Assembly (NCBI RefSeq): GCF_030397575.1
Contig: NZ_JAPNXS010000007.1
Coordinates: 1 to 64,000, forward strand
DNA length: 64,000 nt
Origin: Psychromonas sp. 14N.309.X.WAT.B.A12
GTDB taxonomy: Bacteria; Pseudomonadota; Gammaproteobacteria; Enterobacterales; Psychromonadaceae
Reading direction: 5' to 3'
Shown: positions 7,391 to 17,794 of the stretch, piece by piece
Layout: each line of letters starts with the position of its first letter
Position numbering within the stretch: the first letter of the stretch is position 1
Made by a program: the position numbers and the translations under genes
Notes under the pieces: generated by a model
What the model was told of the DNA's origin: nothing
Databases searched by the model: none
The model's input: only the letters and a program-made list of their open reading frames with translations

Positions 7391-8578
7391 CTATTTAATA
7401 AGAGCGGCATTGAAACGGTCGAAGCCAGCTTCTAAATCTGCAATTAAGTCTTCTGGGCTTTCTAAACCGATATGCACTCGAATTAATGGTTTGCTGCTAT
7501 CCCATTCAGTCACAGTTCTGATTTTATCGATACCCGATACACTTAAAATTAAGCTTTCGAAACCGCCCCATGAAAAGCCCATTTTGAAATGATGCATATT
7601 TTCAACTAAAGCAGTTAATGCTTTACTATTTCCTTCTTTTAATACAAATGAAAATAGGCCATTTGCGGCACTGAAATCACGTTTGAAAAACTCATGCCCT
7701 GGGCATGACTCAAATGCAGGGTGACGGATATGATCCACTTCTGGTCGAGTTGCTAACCAGTTTGCAACTTGTAACGCGTTTTTCTCATGCTGCGCCATAC
7801 GTACACCTAAAGTACGTAAACCTCGACTTGCTAAATACACATCATCAGGTGATGTGCATTGCCCCATTAGGTAACTGTTTTCACGTAGTTGCTCCCAATG
7901 TGCTTCGTTTGAAGTTGCGGTTCCCATCATGACATCAGAGTGACCAACAATATATTTAGTTGCCGCTTGAATCGAGATATCAACTCCCATTTCAAAAGGC
8001 CGAGAGTTAATTGGCGACGCCCATGTATTATCTAACATCACTACTAAACCATGCTCATGTGCAACTTTACTTAAGGTTGGTACATCTTGAATTTCCATAG
8101 TGATTGAGCCTGGAGACTCTAAAAATAATACTTTAGTATTGTCTTGAATTAGATCTTTAATGCCTGCACCGATCATTGGGTCGTAATAAGTGGTTTCGAT
8201 ACCAAAGCCAGCTAATAAGCTATCACATAATGCACGCGTAGGTTCATAGGCACTGTCGACCATTAACAGGTGATCGCCGGCTTTTAAGAAAGACATTAAT
8301 GAGTTACTAATAGCAGCCGAGCCTGATGGGTAAAGAGCCGTTCCAACGCCTCCTTCTAACTCAGCAATCGCAGCTTGAAAAGCAAAGTGTGTTGGCCCGC
8401 CACGACGACCATAAAACATTTCCCCATTAGCTTTGTTTTTTGAAGCAAAACGCATCTCTTCCATGGTTTCGAAGACCATAGTTGAAGCTCGTACCACAGG
8501 CGGGTTGATCACCCCTTTAGTCCATTTTTTATCGCGACCTAGTGTTACTATCTGTGTCTCTTTTTTCATTTCACTCAT
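7391..8578 (-). CDS. metC: Cystathionine beta-lyase
   Basis: A 395-residue PLP enzyme of the Cys/Met metabolism family, which splits cystathionine to homocysteine, pyruvate and ammonia in methionine synthesis. Visible motifs are FYGRRGGPTHFAFQ, the substrate/cofactor segment YPSGSAAISNSLM, FLESPGSITMEI, and the PLP-lysine motif QAATKYIVGHSD with Lys208. It aligns along its length with E. coli MetC, which supports starting at the ATG at 8578 (same distance to the TQxxxxGR segment). An ATG three codons in (8569) has better Shine-Dalgarno spacing. The frame is open to a GTG at 8641. It is a single-gene unit; I found no convincing MetJ box upstream. Confidence 0.9.
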   Translation of the reverse strand: MSEMKKETQIVTLGRDKKWTKGVINPPVVRASTMVFETMEEMRFASKNKANGEMFYGRRGGPTHFAFQAAIAELEGGVGTALYPSGSAAISNSLMSFLKAGDHLLMVDSAYEPTRALCDSLLAGFGIETTYYDPMIGAGIKDLIQDNTKVLFLESPGSITMEIQDVPTLSKVAHEHGLVVMLDNTWASPINSRPFEMGVDISIQAATKYIVGHSDVMMGTATSNEAHWEQLRENSYLMGQCTSPDDVYLASRGLRTLGVRMAQHEKNALQVANWLATRPEVDHIRHPAFESCPGHEFFKRDFSAANGLFSFVLKEGNSKALTALVENMHHFKMGFSWGGFESLILSVSGIDKIRTVTEWDSSKPLIRVHIGLESPEDLIADLEAGFDRFNAALIK

Positions 8579-8758
8579 CCATCCCATCATTAATAAAGCA
8601 CTGAAGAATCTATCCAGAATATAGAAAGAACATATTACCACTTCAAAAATAGATAAACAGCGAGAAAATTGTCATAAGATAGTCTTGATTAGATGGCTTA
8701 GTACCTAAAGAAATAGGTATAATCGCTATTTACACTTTTCAGCTTGAATGGGTTCGTA

Positions 8759-9244
8759 ATGCAGTTAGAGACATACTTCCACCTTAACCGTGAACACTAT
8801 GCGGAATGTTTTGATCAATCAATGGCGTTAAAAGCACCACAAAAGCCACGTTGGGGATTTATTGTCGGCGCGATGATTACCGGTTTGTTTTTTCTTTTTT
8901 TAACCGAGGTTCAAGGTCTATTCGCGTGGTTTTTCTTTGCCATTGCAATACTTGAGTACTTTAGTTTTAAATACCGCCGTGCTTGGTGGCTAACTCGCCA
9001 AATGATCAGTAAAAACGCAGGAAATAAAATCACCCTTATTTTCGATGAAAAGGGTATCGAGAATAAAAGCGTTTATATCAATAGCCAATTAGCATGGGAA
9101 TCGATTAAAAGCTACCAAGAAACAGAAGTGGGTTTTATGTTGAATTTACAACAAGGTGGACAACAATATCTCAGTAAAAGTTGTCTAAATGAAGAAATAC
9201 AAGATTATTTATTGATGCAACTTAAAGGGAAGAAAGTAGCATAA
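8759..9244 (+). CDS. YcxB-like membrane-associated protein
   Basis: A 161-residue protein: a polar N-terminus, two closely spaced transmembrane helices (about residues 33-70, containing FIVGAMITGLFFLFL and FAWFFFAIAILEYF), then a soluble C-terminal domain. That domain has a KITLIFDEKGIE strand pair and a QLAWESIKSYQET segment. This is the pattern of YcxB-like proteins, whose C-terminal domain resembles a PH-like fold. Function is unknown. The start is taken as the ATG at 8759, with GGG eight bases upstream; an in-frame TTG at 8744 is less likely. Confidence 0.6.
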   Translation: MQLETYFHLNREHYAECFDQSMALKAPQKPRWGFIVGAMITGLFFLFLTEVQGLFAWFFFAIAILEYFSFKYRRAWWLTRQMISKNAGNKITLIFDEKGIENKSVYINSQLAWESIKSYQETEVGFMLNLQQGGQQYLSKSCLNEEIQDYLLMQLKGKKVA

Positions 9245-9281
9245 CCCCCCCCCTCAAAGTAGATAGTAAGAAGGCAAGTAT

Positions 9282-9317
9282 ATTGGGGTGGCTCACCACC
9301 AATACACTTCTTTTTAT
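9282..9317 (+). terminator. Probable terminator after the YcxB-like gene
   Basis: A GGTGG / CCACC stem with a CTCA loop, extended by ATT/AAT pairs across a bulge, is followed by a short gap and a T-rich run. Confidence 0.5.
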
Positions 9318-9332
9318 TTAAAGGTTAAAAAG

Positions 9333-10064
9333 CTATTCTGTAATTTTCCTAAAAGCCGCGTTTTCATCATTATTTGGGTCTAAAGCAACAAGTTGTAAAC
9401 TGATAGTATTCTCTTGTGTTGGAAAATCCGCTGCAGCTTGCTCTTCACCATGTGTTTTAAAGTTCACCTTAATAAAGCCTTCTTGTACAAATACTTTGTC
9501 CTTCACCACACTTTTTTCTTCAATTATAATTGAAGCATCACGCACCCGATTGCCTAATAGTTCAGAACTGACATGGCGAGCTTGCTCCGTCTGAAAGTCA
9601 TAAGAGAACAGACCGACATAAGTGAAAACACCACGCCCCATTCTATTAATAATATATGGGGCAGCAAAATAGGCTATACCAGTTCTATTATCATTTAATA
9701 AAGCTAATTTAGATATGTTCAAATAAGCCGTCCCTCTATCATAGACAGGTCCAGTATCCTCCTGAGCAGAGGCAACTAAGACATCAAATTGACCATGTAA
9801 AAAGTTATTAGATTCAACCTTTTCTAATGAATCTAATAATACTGGCCGCTCATTTTCAGGGTAAATAATAGAAGTGGGATGTGCATTCGATAAAGATTCA
9901 AAGATAATCTTTTCAGTATTTTTTTCACAGGCCTGCTTAGCTTCATTCCAAAAACCTTGGTCAGTTATGCAGCTCTGTTGAGTATTGCTTCGACCTTGAA
10001 AATAATAGACTAGGCCTATGATAATCAACATGGCTAATAACACTTTATTGAGAGTTTTATTCAT
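9333..10064 (-). CDS. Membrane-anchored or exported protein of unknown function
   Basis: A 243-residue protein with an N-terminal hydrophobic segment (VLLAMLIIIGLVYYF) and a polar remainder with two early cysteines (about residues 32 and 46). I do not recognise the family. The region with GRGVFTYVGLFSYDF and NRVRDASIIIEEKSVVKDKVFV is strand-rich and reads as a periplasmic beta domain. Its start overlaps the end of truC by eight bases, with GAG seven bases upstream, so it is translationally linked to truC. Confidence 0.6.
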   Translation of the reverse strand: MNKTLNKVLLAMLIIIGLVYYFQGRSNTQQSCITDQGFWNEAKQACEKNTEKIIFESLSNAHPTSIIYPENERPVLLDSLEKVESNNFLHGQFDVLVASAQEDTGPVYDRGTAYLNISKLALLNDNRTGIAYFAAPYIINRMGRGVFTYVGLFSYDFQTEQARHVSSELLGNRVRDASIIIEEKSVVKDKVFVQEGFIKVNFKTHGEEQAAADFPTQENTISLQLVALDPNNDENAAFRKITE

Positions 10065-10911
10065 CTGATTTCTCTATTAATAAATTAATTTCTGTTAAAA
10101 CACGTGCAAACTCATCGGTTAAAGGTGCGTGAACTTCAATTTTTTTATCGGTATGTGGATGGATAAAACTTAAATACGCTGCATGTAATAATAAACGATG
10201 AATATCAAAATTATCTCTAAACATCGTATTGTGTTTGCCATCACCATGTGAAGTATCACCAACAATAGGGTGTCGAAGGTGTTTCATGTGGCGGCGTAAT
10301 TGATGTTTACGTCCGGTTTTAGGTTGTAACTCCACTAGAGAATAACGAGAAGTAGCGTAAGGGCCAACAGCAATCGGCACTTCAGTTTGTGATATACAGC
10401 GGTACTCTGTCACTGCATCTTGAGCAGGTTTTGTCATATCCGCTTTTTTATCGGCGATTTTGTCATATTGATATTTTAAAGGATAATCTAAAAGACCTTG
10501 GCCGATATGCCCTCTTACAACAGCTAGATAATGCTTCTCAGTGGTATGCTCTACAAACTGTTGCATTAAATGGCGTGCACTGTCTTTATCTAACACAAAC
10601 AACAATACACCAGATGTTGGTCTATCCAAACGATGTACCGGATAAACATGTTGTCCGATTTGATCACGTAGTTTTTGAACCGCAAACTCTGTCGCGTTAG
10701 TATCTAACCAACTACGATGTACCAATAAACCAGAGGGTTTGTTGATTGCTACCAGATATTCATCTTGATACAAGATCTCTAATTCTGGGCTGCTGCTTTC
10801 TACCACTATATCCTGCTGCTCTGCAACGGTAGCTAACATTAACTCAAGATTATCAAGATCGTTATCAGGTGCTTGCACTGGCTCGGTGGTTTGTTGTTCT
10901 GATGGCATCAT
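10057..10911 (-). CDS. truC: tRNA pseudouridine(65) synthase
   Basis: A 284-residue RluA-family pseudouridine synthase. It has the start-of-domain segment LEILYQDEYLVAINKPSGLL, the catalytic motif HRLDRPTSGVLL (active Asp) and the KTGRKHQLRRHMKHLRHPI motif. These match E. coli TruC, which modifies U65 of tRNA-Ile and tRNA-Asp. About 43 N-terminal residues precede the point where E. coli TruC begins; they are acidic and low in complexity. Start codons at 10911 and 10908 are tandem ATGs with a GAG upstream. A start near residue 25 is possible but has no clear ribosome site. The last eight bases overlap the next gene. Confidence 0.88.
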   Translation of the reverse strand: MMPSEQQTTEPVQAPDNDLDNLELMLATVAEQQDIVVESSSPELEILYQDEYLVAINKPSGLLVHRSWLDTNATEFAVQKLRDQIGQHVYPVHRLDRPTSGVLLFVLDKDSARHLMQQFVEHTTEKHYLAVVRGHIGQGLLDYPLKYQYDKIADKKADMTKPAQDAVTEYRCISQTEVPIAVGPYATSRYSLVELQPKTGRKHQLRRHMKHLRHPIVGDTSHGDGKHNTMFRDNFDIHRLLLHAAYLSFIHPHTDKKIEVHAPLTDEFARVLTEINLLIEKSDE

Positions 10912-11131
10912 AAATCTCGCTTACTATTCAACCATATTAACTGTAGACACTTACATAAAAATGGATGAGGCGTTTATTCTATAAACATTGAAAATAAGCG
11001 ACCAATATAACAATAAACAGCAAAAATTTCATGTCTGTATTGGTTAAACAACACAATGCGAATAGACTGTTTTCCTGAATGACTTGATCAACAAACAACA
11101 AATACCACGCTATTTTGTAAAAGGAAAAACA

Positions 11132-12349
11132 ATGCGTCATTTACTAGTAATATCAAAGGTTGTTACTTTAAGTTTACCAATGATTTTAAGTGCCTTGGGC
11201 ATCACAAATGTAAATGCGGCCACAACCAATTTTAATAAGCGAATTAATATTGCTATTGAAGACTCTCTTGCGCACTTAGAAACCAGCGTTCAACTCATCA
11301 AAGACCCAAATCAATTTCCAACTTACGCGAATAAAGACCTTTCTTGGCAGCTCAATGCCGCACACAAATGGACGGCAGGTTTTTATCCAGGAGCCTTATG
11401 GCAAGGTTATCAATTAAGTGGTGATTCACGCTTTCAACAATGGGCTAAACAATGGACAGAATCCTTAGCCGGTCAAATAAACGATGCAGGCAGTCATGAC
11501 TTAGGCTTTAAATTTATGACAACCTATGGGAATGCACTAATACTTAGCAATGATATTGATATGGTAGCTTATAAAAAAGTAATGCTCGCCGCTGCGAGTA
11601 CTTTAGCTAAACGTTATCAACCTAATATACAGTTACTTAGTTCAGACTGGGATGATAAGTATTATGAAAATTCCATTCCGGTAGTAATCGACATTATGAT
11701 GAATTTAGAACTATTGTTGTGGGCTGCAGAAAATGGCGGTGATAAACAATGGGCAGAAATAGCAAAACATCATGCCTTAAAAACCTACGAAGACTTTATA
11801 CGTGTTGACGGTAGCAGCTATCACATCGTTCGCTATGACCAAACAACAAGACAAGTCATTAATAAAGGCACATTACAAGGTGATGGAGACGAAACCACTT
11901 GGGCGCGAGGCCATGCTTGGATGATTTATGGCATGGTCGTGATGTACCGTTATACTGAGCAATCCATTTATCTTCAATATGCTCAAACATTAACAGACTA
12001 TTTTATTAAAAAATTACCTGAAGACGGTATTGCTATGTGGGACCTGAATAGTAAAATTCTGCAACGAGATACCTCTGCTGCAGCCATATTTGCTTCTGCA
12101 TTAATCGAAATGGCTGATTATATCGATAATAAAAAGCAGAAAGAACGGTATATACAAGAGTACAAATTAATACTTAACTCTTTAATATCAGAGCCTTACT
12201 TTATTAAAGACACCACTAAAGCGCCCATCATTGATAAGTCAGTACATTACTATACGAAACCTAACGCGATTGATGTTCCCGCCATTTTTACTGATTATTA
12301 CTTTCTAGAAGCGTTAAACCGTTACCAACAAACACTGTCGGAAAAATAA
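11132..12349 (+). CDS. GH88 unsaturated glucuronyl/rhamnogalacturonyl hydrolase, exported
   Basis: A 405-residue protein starting at the ATG at 11132 (AAAGGA seven bases upstream; the frame opens at 11084). Residues 1-29 form a signal peptide ending NVNA-A. The GH88 (alpha/alpha)6 domain shows AAHKWTAGFYPGALW, SHDLGFKF (Asp123), PVVIDIMMNLELLLWAA (Asp187) and TTWARGHAWMIYG. Asp123 and Asp187 match the two catalytic aspartates of Bacillus UGL. The family removes the unsaturated uronic acid left by polysaccharide lyases acting on ulvan, pectin or glycosaminoglycans. No lyase, sulfatase or SusCD-type gene is adjacent, so the substrate is open. Confidence 0.88.
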   Translation: MRHLLVISKVVTLSLPMILSALGITNVNAATTNFNKRINIAIEDSLAHLETSVQLIKDPNQFPTYANKDLSWQLNAAHKWTAGFYPGALWQGYQLSGDSRFQQWAKQWTESLAGQINDAGSHDLGFKFMTTYGNALILSNDIDMVAYKKVMLAAASTLAKRYQPNIQLLSSDWDDKYYENSIPVVIDIMMNLELLLWAAENGGDKQWAEIAKHHALKTYEDFIRVDGSSYHIVRYDQTTRQVINKGTLQGDGDETTWARGHAWMIYGMVVMYRYTEQSIYLQYAQTLTDYFIKKLPEDGIAMWDLNSKILQRDTSAAAIFASALIEMADYIDNKKQKERYIQEYKLILNSLISEPYFIKDTTKAPIIDKSVHYYTKPNAIDVPAIFTDYYFLEALNRYQQTLSEK

Positions 12350-12509
12350 GCGTCAGCTTCTTTTACAACGCAGAAAAAAAGAGACTTACCTCTGATAAAA
12401 AATCATTCAATAACAAACAGATACCACAATGGCCCTTTTCTTGCATTAGCAGTAGAATTAAGCGCTATTAATTAATATCTATTTAAAGACTTAAGTGTCG
12501 GAGTTACAA

Positions 12510-13160
12510 ATGAAAAAAATCATAGGTATATTATTTTCCCTAATAATAAGTACAGCAGCTAATGCAGTAGCCTTATATGATTCGGGTGAGCCTATAGATA
12601 CGAGTGGACGTTGCGTTGCAGAGGGTTGTTTAGGGTCAACAGAGTGGTGGATTATTTCTGAATTTACTGCAGACGCAAATTGGGACATTACTGGTTTTGA
12701 GTTCTTTGCGACAGACAATAATGAGATTAACGGTAACGGTGGTGATGGTACAGGTTTAGGGATTGAAAGTTATCAATCAACCAGCTGGAAGATCATTTCT
12801 GCCGATAATCCATTTGGTGAAGCATTATATAGTGGGCAAACAAAAGCAACTACTAGTACTTACAATCTAAATAGCATTAATGTGACTGACTTTCTCCTAT
12901 CTGATTTAACTATCTCGCTAGGCAGTGGAACTTACTATTTAGCACAACATCATGATTTCTTAGATGAGTCTGAATTCTTAGTATTAGAATCAGGATACAG
13001 GTCACACTACTATCAAACAGATAATTTAGCTGGTAAGTATAAGATCAACGGCACAGCGGCTGTAAAAATTATCGGCACAGTACCAGAACCCGCTTTATTC
13101 GGTTTATTTGGTTTAGCACTAGTTGGTTTAGGATTATCTAGAAAAAAGTTGCATAAATAA
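12510..13160 (+). CDS. PEP-CTERM sorting-domain exported protein
   Basis: A 216-residue secreted protein: signal peptide (residues 1-19, ending TAANA), a beta-rich extracellular region and a C-terminal tripartite sorting signal, namely VPEP, a hydrophobic helix (ALFGLFGLALVGLGL) and the basic tail SRKKLHK. PEP-CTERM proteins are cleaved and processed by an exosortase (EpsH/XrtA type), usually with an exopolysaccharide system encoded elsewhere. Neither is in this window. The start is the ATG at 12510 with GGAG six bases upstream; the GTG at 12495 is upstream of that site. The central region is not assigned to a family. Confidence 0.85.
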   Translation: MKKIIGILFSLIISTAANAVALYDSGEPIDTSGRCVAEGCLGSTEWWIISEFTADANWDITGFEFFATDNNEINGNGGDGTGLGIESYQSTSWKIISADNPFGEALYSGQTKATTSTYNLNSINVTDFLLSDLTISLGSGTYYLAQHHDFLDESEFLVLESGYRSHYYQTDNLAGKYKINGTAAVKIIGTVPEPALFGLFGLALVGLGLSRKKLHK

Positions 13161-13189
13161 CCTTTGCATACTTAACAAAGTTATTTATT

Positions 13190-13214
13190 AGCCTCTGATA
13201 CCAGAGGCTTTTTT
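13190..13214 (+). terminator. Rho-independent terminator of the PEP-CTERM gene
   Basis: An 8-bp stem AGCCTCTG / CAGAGGCT with a 4-base loop is followed by six Ts, 30 bp after the stop codon. Confidence 0.9.
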
Positions 13215-13215
13215 A

Positions 13216-13700
13216 TGTCATATAATAAATACTACGAAAACTTAATTAGTATGACTATTTGATTTTTCGCTTCGACGTTAACAAATATAAATTCCGATAT
13301 AAAGAACAATTAATAAGCCACATTTATCGTTCTTTTAAAGATTTAAAGACTCATTTCATTGCCCATGAACGATAAATAATGAATTATTTTTTAAGCCTCT
13401 TTTTTTATTTTTACTCTGTAAAACCTATTAGCATTAAAATAAAAACCAAAAACAAAAACATAAACCACTGATAAATATAGATTTAAAAATAAAGCCCCCC
13501 CAAAAAAATGCTAAACAGCAATTAACTTATTAATACTTTATGTAGCTCACAAAACTGATAGATAGCAATCAATATCAATACCTAAATAACTGTAATCGTG
13601 ACCTCAAAAGGATTTCCTCCTATCAAAGATTGATTAAATATAGCGAGCCAGTTATCCTACTTAAAACGTAAACATATAATAAGACATTTAGGAGTTAGAT
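13216..13700. other. AT-rich intergenic region with an 11-bp inverted repeat
   Basis: 485 bp without a gene. It contains a perfect 11-bp inverted repeat, ATTTATCGTTC (13322-13332) and GAACGATAAAT (13367-13377), separated by 34 bp. A T-rich tract follows, with an eight-T run near 13403. A C7-A7 homopolymer junction lies around 13495. The promoter of the downstream dehydrogenase should lie in the last 150 bp. No RNA family is recognised. Confidence 0.4.
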
Positions 13701-14582
13701 ATGACTAAACCAGTAATTGGTTTCATCGGCCTTGGCCTTATGGGCGGCAACATGGTTGAAAACTTACAAACACGTGGTTTTCAAGTAAATGTAATGGATC
13801 TTAATAAAGATGCTGTTGCGAAAGTAATTGCACGTGGTAATGCTACTGAAGTTGCTTCAGGTAAAGAATTAGCTGAGAAAAGTGACATCGTGATGCTAGC
13901 ACTAACTACTTCAAAAGTAGTTGAGTTAGTTGTTTATGCAGAAGACGGCATATTAGCTGGTATGTCTGAAGGTAAAGTACTCATTGACTTCGGTACTTCT
14001 ATTCCAGACTCTACTCGTAAGATTGGTGCTGCATTAGCAGAAAAAGGCTGTGGTATGATCGATGCACCGCTAGGTCGTACTCCTGCACATGCTAAAGATG
14101 GTTTATTAAACATCATGGCAGCTGGTGATATTGAAACATTTAACAAAGTTAAACCTGTATTAGATGAACAAGGTGAAAACGTATTTCATCTTGGCGCACT
14201 AGGTGCCGGTCATACAACTAAACTGATCAACAACTTCATTGGCATGACGACGGTAACTGCTATGTCTCAAGCCTTTGCTGTAGCAAAAGCAGCAGGTGTT
14301 GATGGACAACAACTGTTTGATATCATGTCAGCAGGTCCTTCTAACTCACCATTTATGCAATTCACTAAATTCTACGCGGTAGATGGCGAAGAAAAATTAG
14401 GTTTCTCAGTGGCTAATGCTAACAAAGATCTTGGTTACTTTAACCAAATGGTTGCTGACTTAGGCTCTGAGTCTCTAATCGCTCAAGGTACTTCAGCTAA
14501 CTTACAAGCTGCTGTTGATGCTGGTCTTGGCCAACACGATGTACCCGTTATTTTTGATTACTTTACTAAATTAGAAAAGTAA
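13701..14582 (+). CDS. 3-hydroxyisobutyrate-dehydrogenase-family reductase, YihU-like
   Basis: A 293-residue NAD(P)-dependent beta-hydroxyacid dehydrogenase: Rossmann motif GFIGLGLMGG at the N-terminus, then DAPLGRTPAHAKDG, then catalytic-lysine motif GAGHTTKLINNFIG. In GarR/GlxR and 3-hydroxyisobutyrate dehydrogenases the middle motif reads DAPVSGG. Here it reads GRT, as in E. coli YihU, which reduces sulfolactaldehyde or succinic semialdehyde. This suggests a small semialdehyde substrate, but no sulfoquinovose or other pathway genes are adjacent. The start ATG at 13701 has a strong AGGAG. It is a single-gene unit between long spacers. Confidence 0.75.
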   Translation: MTKPVIGFIGLGLMGGNMVENLQTRGFQVNVMDLNKDAVAKVIARGNATEVASGKELAEKSDIVMLALTTSKVVELVVYAEDGILAGMSEGKVLIDFGTSIPDSTRKIGAALAEKGCGMIDAPLGRTPAHAKDGLLNIMAAGDIETFNKVKPVLDEQGENVFHLGALGAGHTTKLINNFIGMTTVTAMSQAFAVAKAAGVDGQQLFDIMSAGPSNSPFMQFTKFYAVDGEEKLGFSVANANKDLGYFNQMVADLGSESLIAQGTSANLQAAVDAGLGQHDVPVIFDYFTKLEK

Positions 14583-14658
14583 CTAAAAAGTAGCTTTAAA
14601 AGCTTCATACAAGGCCACCTATTCCTAATAAAAATAAGCGTCCTTGAAACACAACTTG

Positions 14659-14721
14659 GACACTGATATTGTATCGCCTAAGTTAATACTTAATACGATA
14701 ATAATATCAGTGTCTTTTTTT
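14659..14721 (+). terminator. Long-stem terminator downstream of the dehydrogenase
   Basis: A perfect 12-bp stem, GACACTGATATT (14659-14670) with AATATCAGTGTC (14703-14714), encloses 32 bases. These can form a further inner TATCG/CGATA stem. It is followed at once by seven Ts. The extended hairpin is larger than a typical terminator. Confidence 0.75.
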
Positions 14722-14923
14722 AAATTAATAAAAAATTCATATAAGCCATGTTTGCTAATACACTAGCAAACAGTTAAAAAATACTTATATTTGATATCTT
14801 GTTTATTGACCCGCCTCACAGTAACCGCTTTATTATTCACCATTTATTCGCTATATTCTACATCGTTAGTAGTATTTTTACAATGTGATGCCAATCAAAA
14901 TTTAAAGTTTAATTACCCTTTCC

Positions 14924-14940
14924 TATCAATCTAATTGATA
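14924..14940. promoter_or_regulatory. Perfect dyad TATCAAT-CTA-ATTGATA upstream of katG
   Basis: A 17-bp palindrome with 7-bp arms and a 3-bp centre, 104 bp before the katG start. It sits where a regulator of a peroxide-stress gene would bind, but it does not match the OxyR consensus (ATAG...CTAT phasing). The assignment to any factor is open. The rest of the 462-bp gap holds the terminator at 14659 and AT-rich DNA. Confidence 0.35.
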
Positions 14941-15032
14941 CAAACAACTTCACATTTAAAATTGAATAAGCAATAGTAGTGCCCAACGAAAACAACATGT
15001 GCTGCAAATAAGTTTACTATTTTTTAATTTAA

Positions 15033-17198
<2,166 letters not shown>

Positions 17199-17238
17199 TC
17201 CAATGATTAGACTGTGATGGTCTAATAACATAATCTCT

Positions 17239-17265
17239 AAGCCCTGATTTTTCAGGGCTTTTTTG
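17239..17265 (+). terminator. Rho-independent terminator of katG
   Basis: A 9-bp stem AAGCCCTGA / TCAGGGCTT with a 4-base loop and a T run, about 40 bp after the katG stop. Confidence 0.92.
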
Positions 17266-17363
17266 TATCTATACTTCCTGAATTAACAACCTAGACATCA
17301 AATAATGGCATTCCTGCACTAGATACGTTAACTTTGGTTTAACCAAATTTACTAAGGAAATAT

Positions 17364-17681
17364 ATGAAGATTCAAGCAGATGTAGGAACAATCGATATCT
17401 TAGGCCATATCATACTGTGGTTTTTATTAATCATGGTGACCTTGGGCATTGCCGCTTTCTTTTACCCTTACTCATTTTCTAAATTTGTAATTAACCGTTC
17501 AGAGTTAATTGATGACCAAGGTAAGGCGAGAAAGATGTCATGTAACACTGACCTTTTTGGCAATATTGGCCATGTTATTTTATGGATGATCATCTCTATT
17601 TTGACCTTAGGGCTAGGTTACGCCTTCTACTTCTATAAAGTCTGGAATTATTCGCTAAATAACACCACTCTCAGTAATTAA
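17364..17681 (+). CDS. Small two-helix membrane protein, DUF898/DUF6693-like
   Basis: A 105-residue protein with two hydrophobic segments in a duplicated layout: GHIILWFLLIMVTLGIAAFFYPY near the N-terminus and GHVILWMIISILTLGLGYAFYFYK near the C-terminus, each preceded by a D-x-x-G element. This internal duplication is typical of YjgN/DUF898-related proteins, whose function is unknown. The start ATG at 17364 has AAGGA upstream. It is a separate unit before the DUF3549 operon. Confidence 0.6.
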   Translation: MKIQADVGTIDILGHIILWFLLIMVTLGIAAFFYPYSFSKFVINRSELIDDQGKARKMSCNTDLFGNIGHVILWMIISILTLGLGYAFYFYKVWNYSLNNTTLSN

Positions 17682-17794
17682 CTGAATGCCCCCAAGTTTG
17701 GCGATAAATACAAGAGAGTTTGAATCACAACATAGAGGTCTTGTTGATACCTGTATATAATCGCCATACCATTAATAAATAAAGATAGTTTTTC

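Noticed and set aside
8642-8743. Possible MetJ boxes upstream of metC
   Set aside because: Only isolated partial matches to AGACGTCT; no two adjacent 8-mers as MetJ needs.
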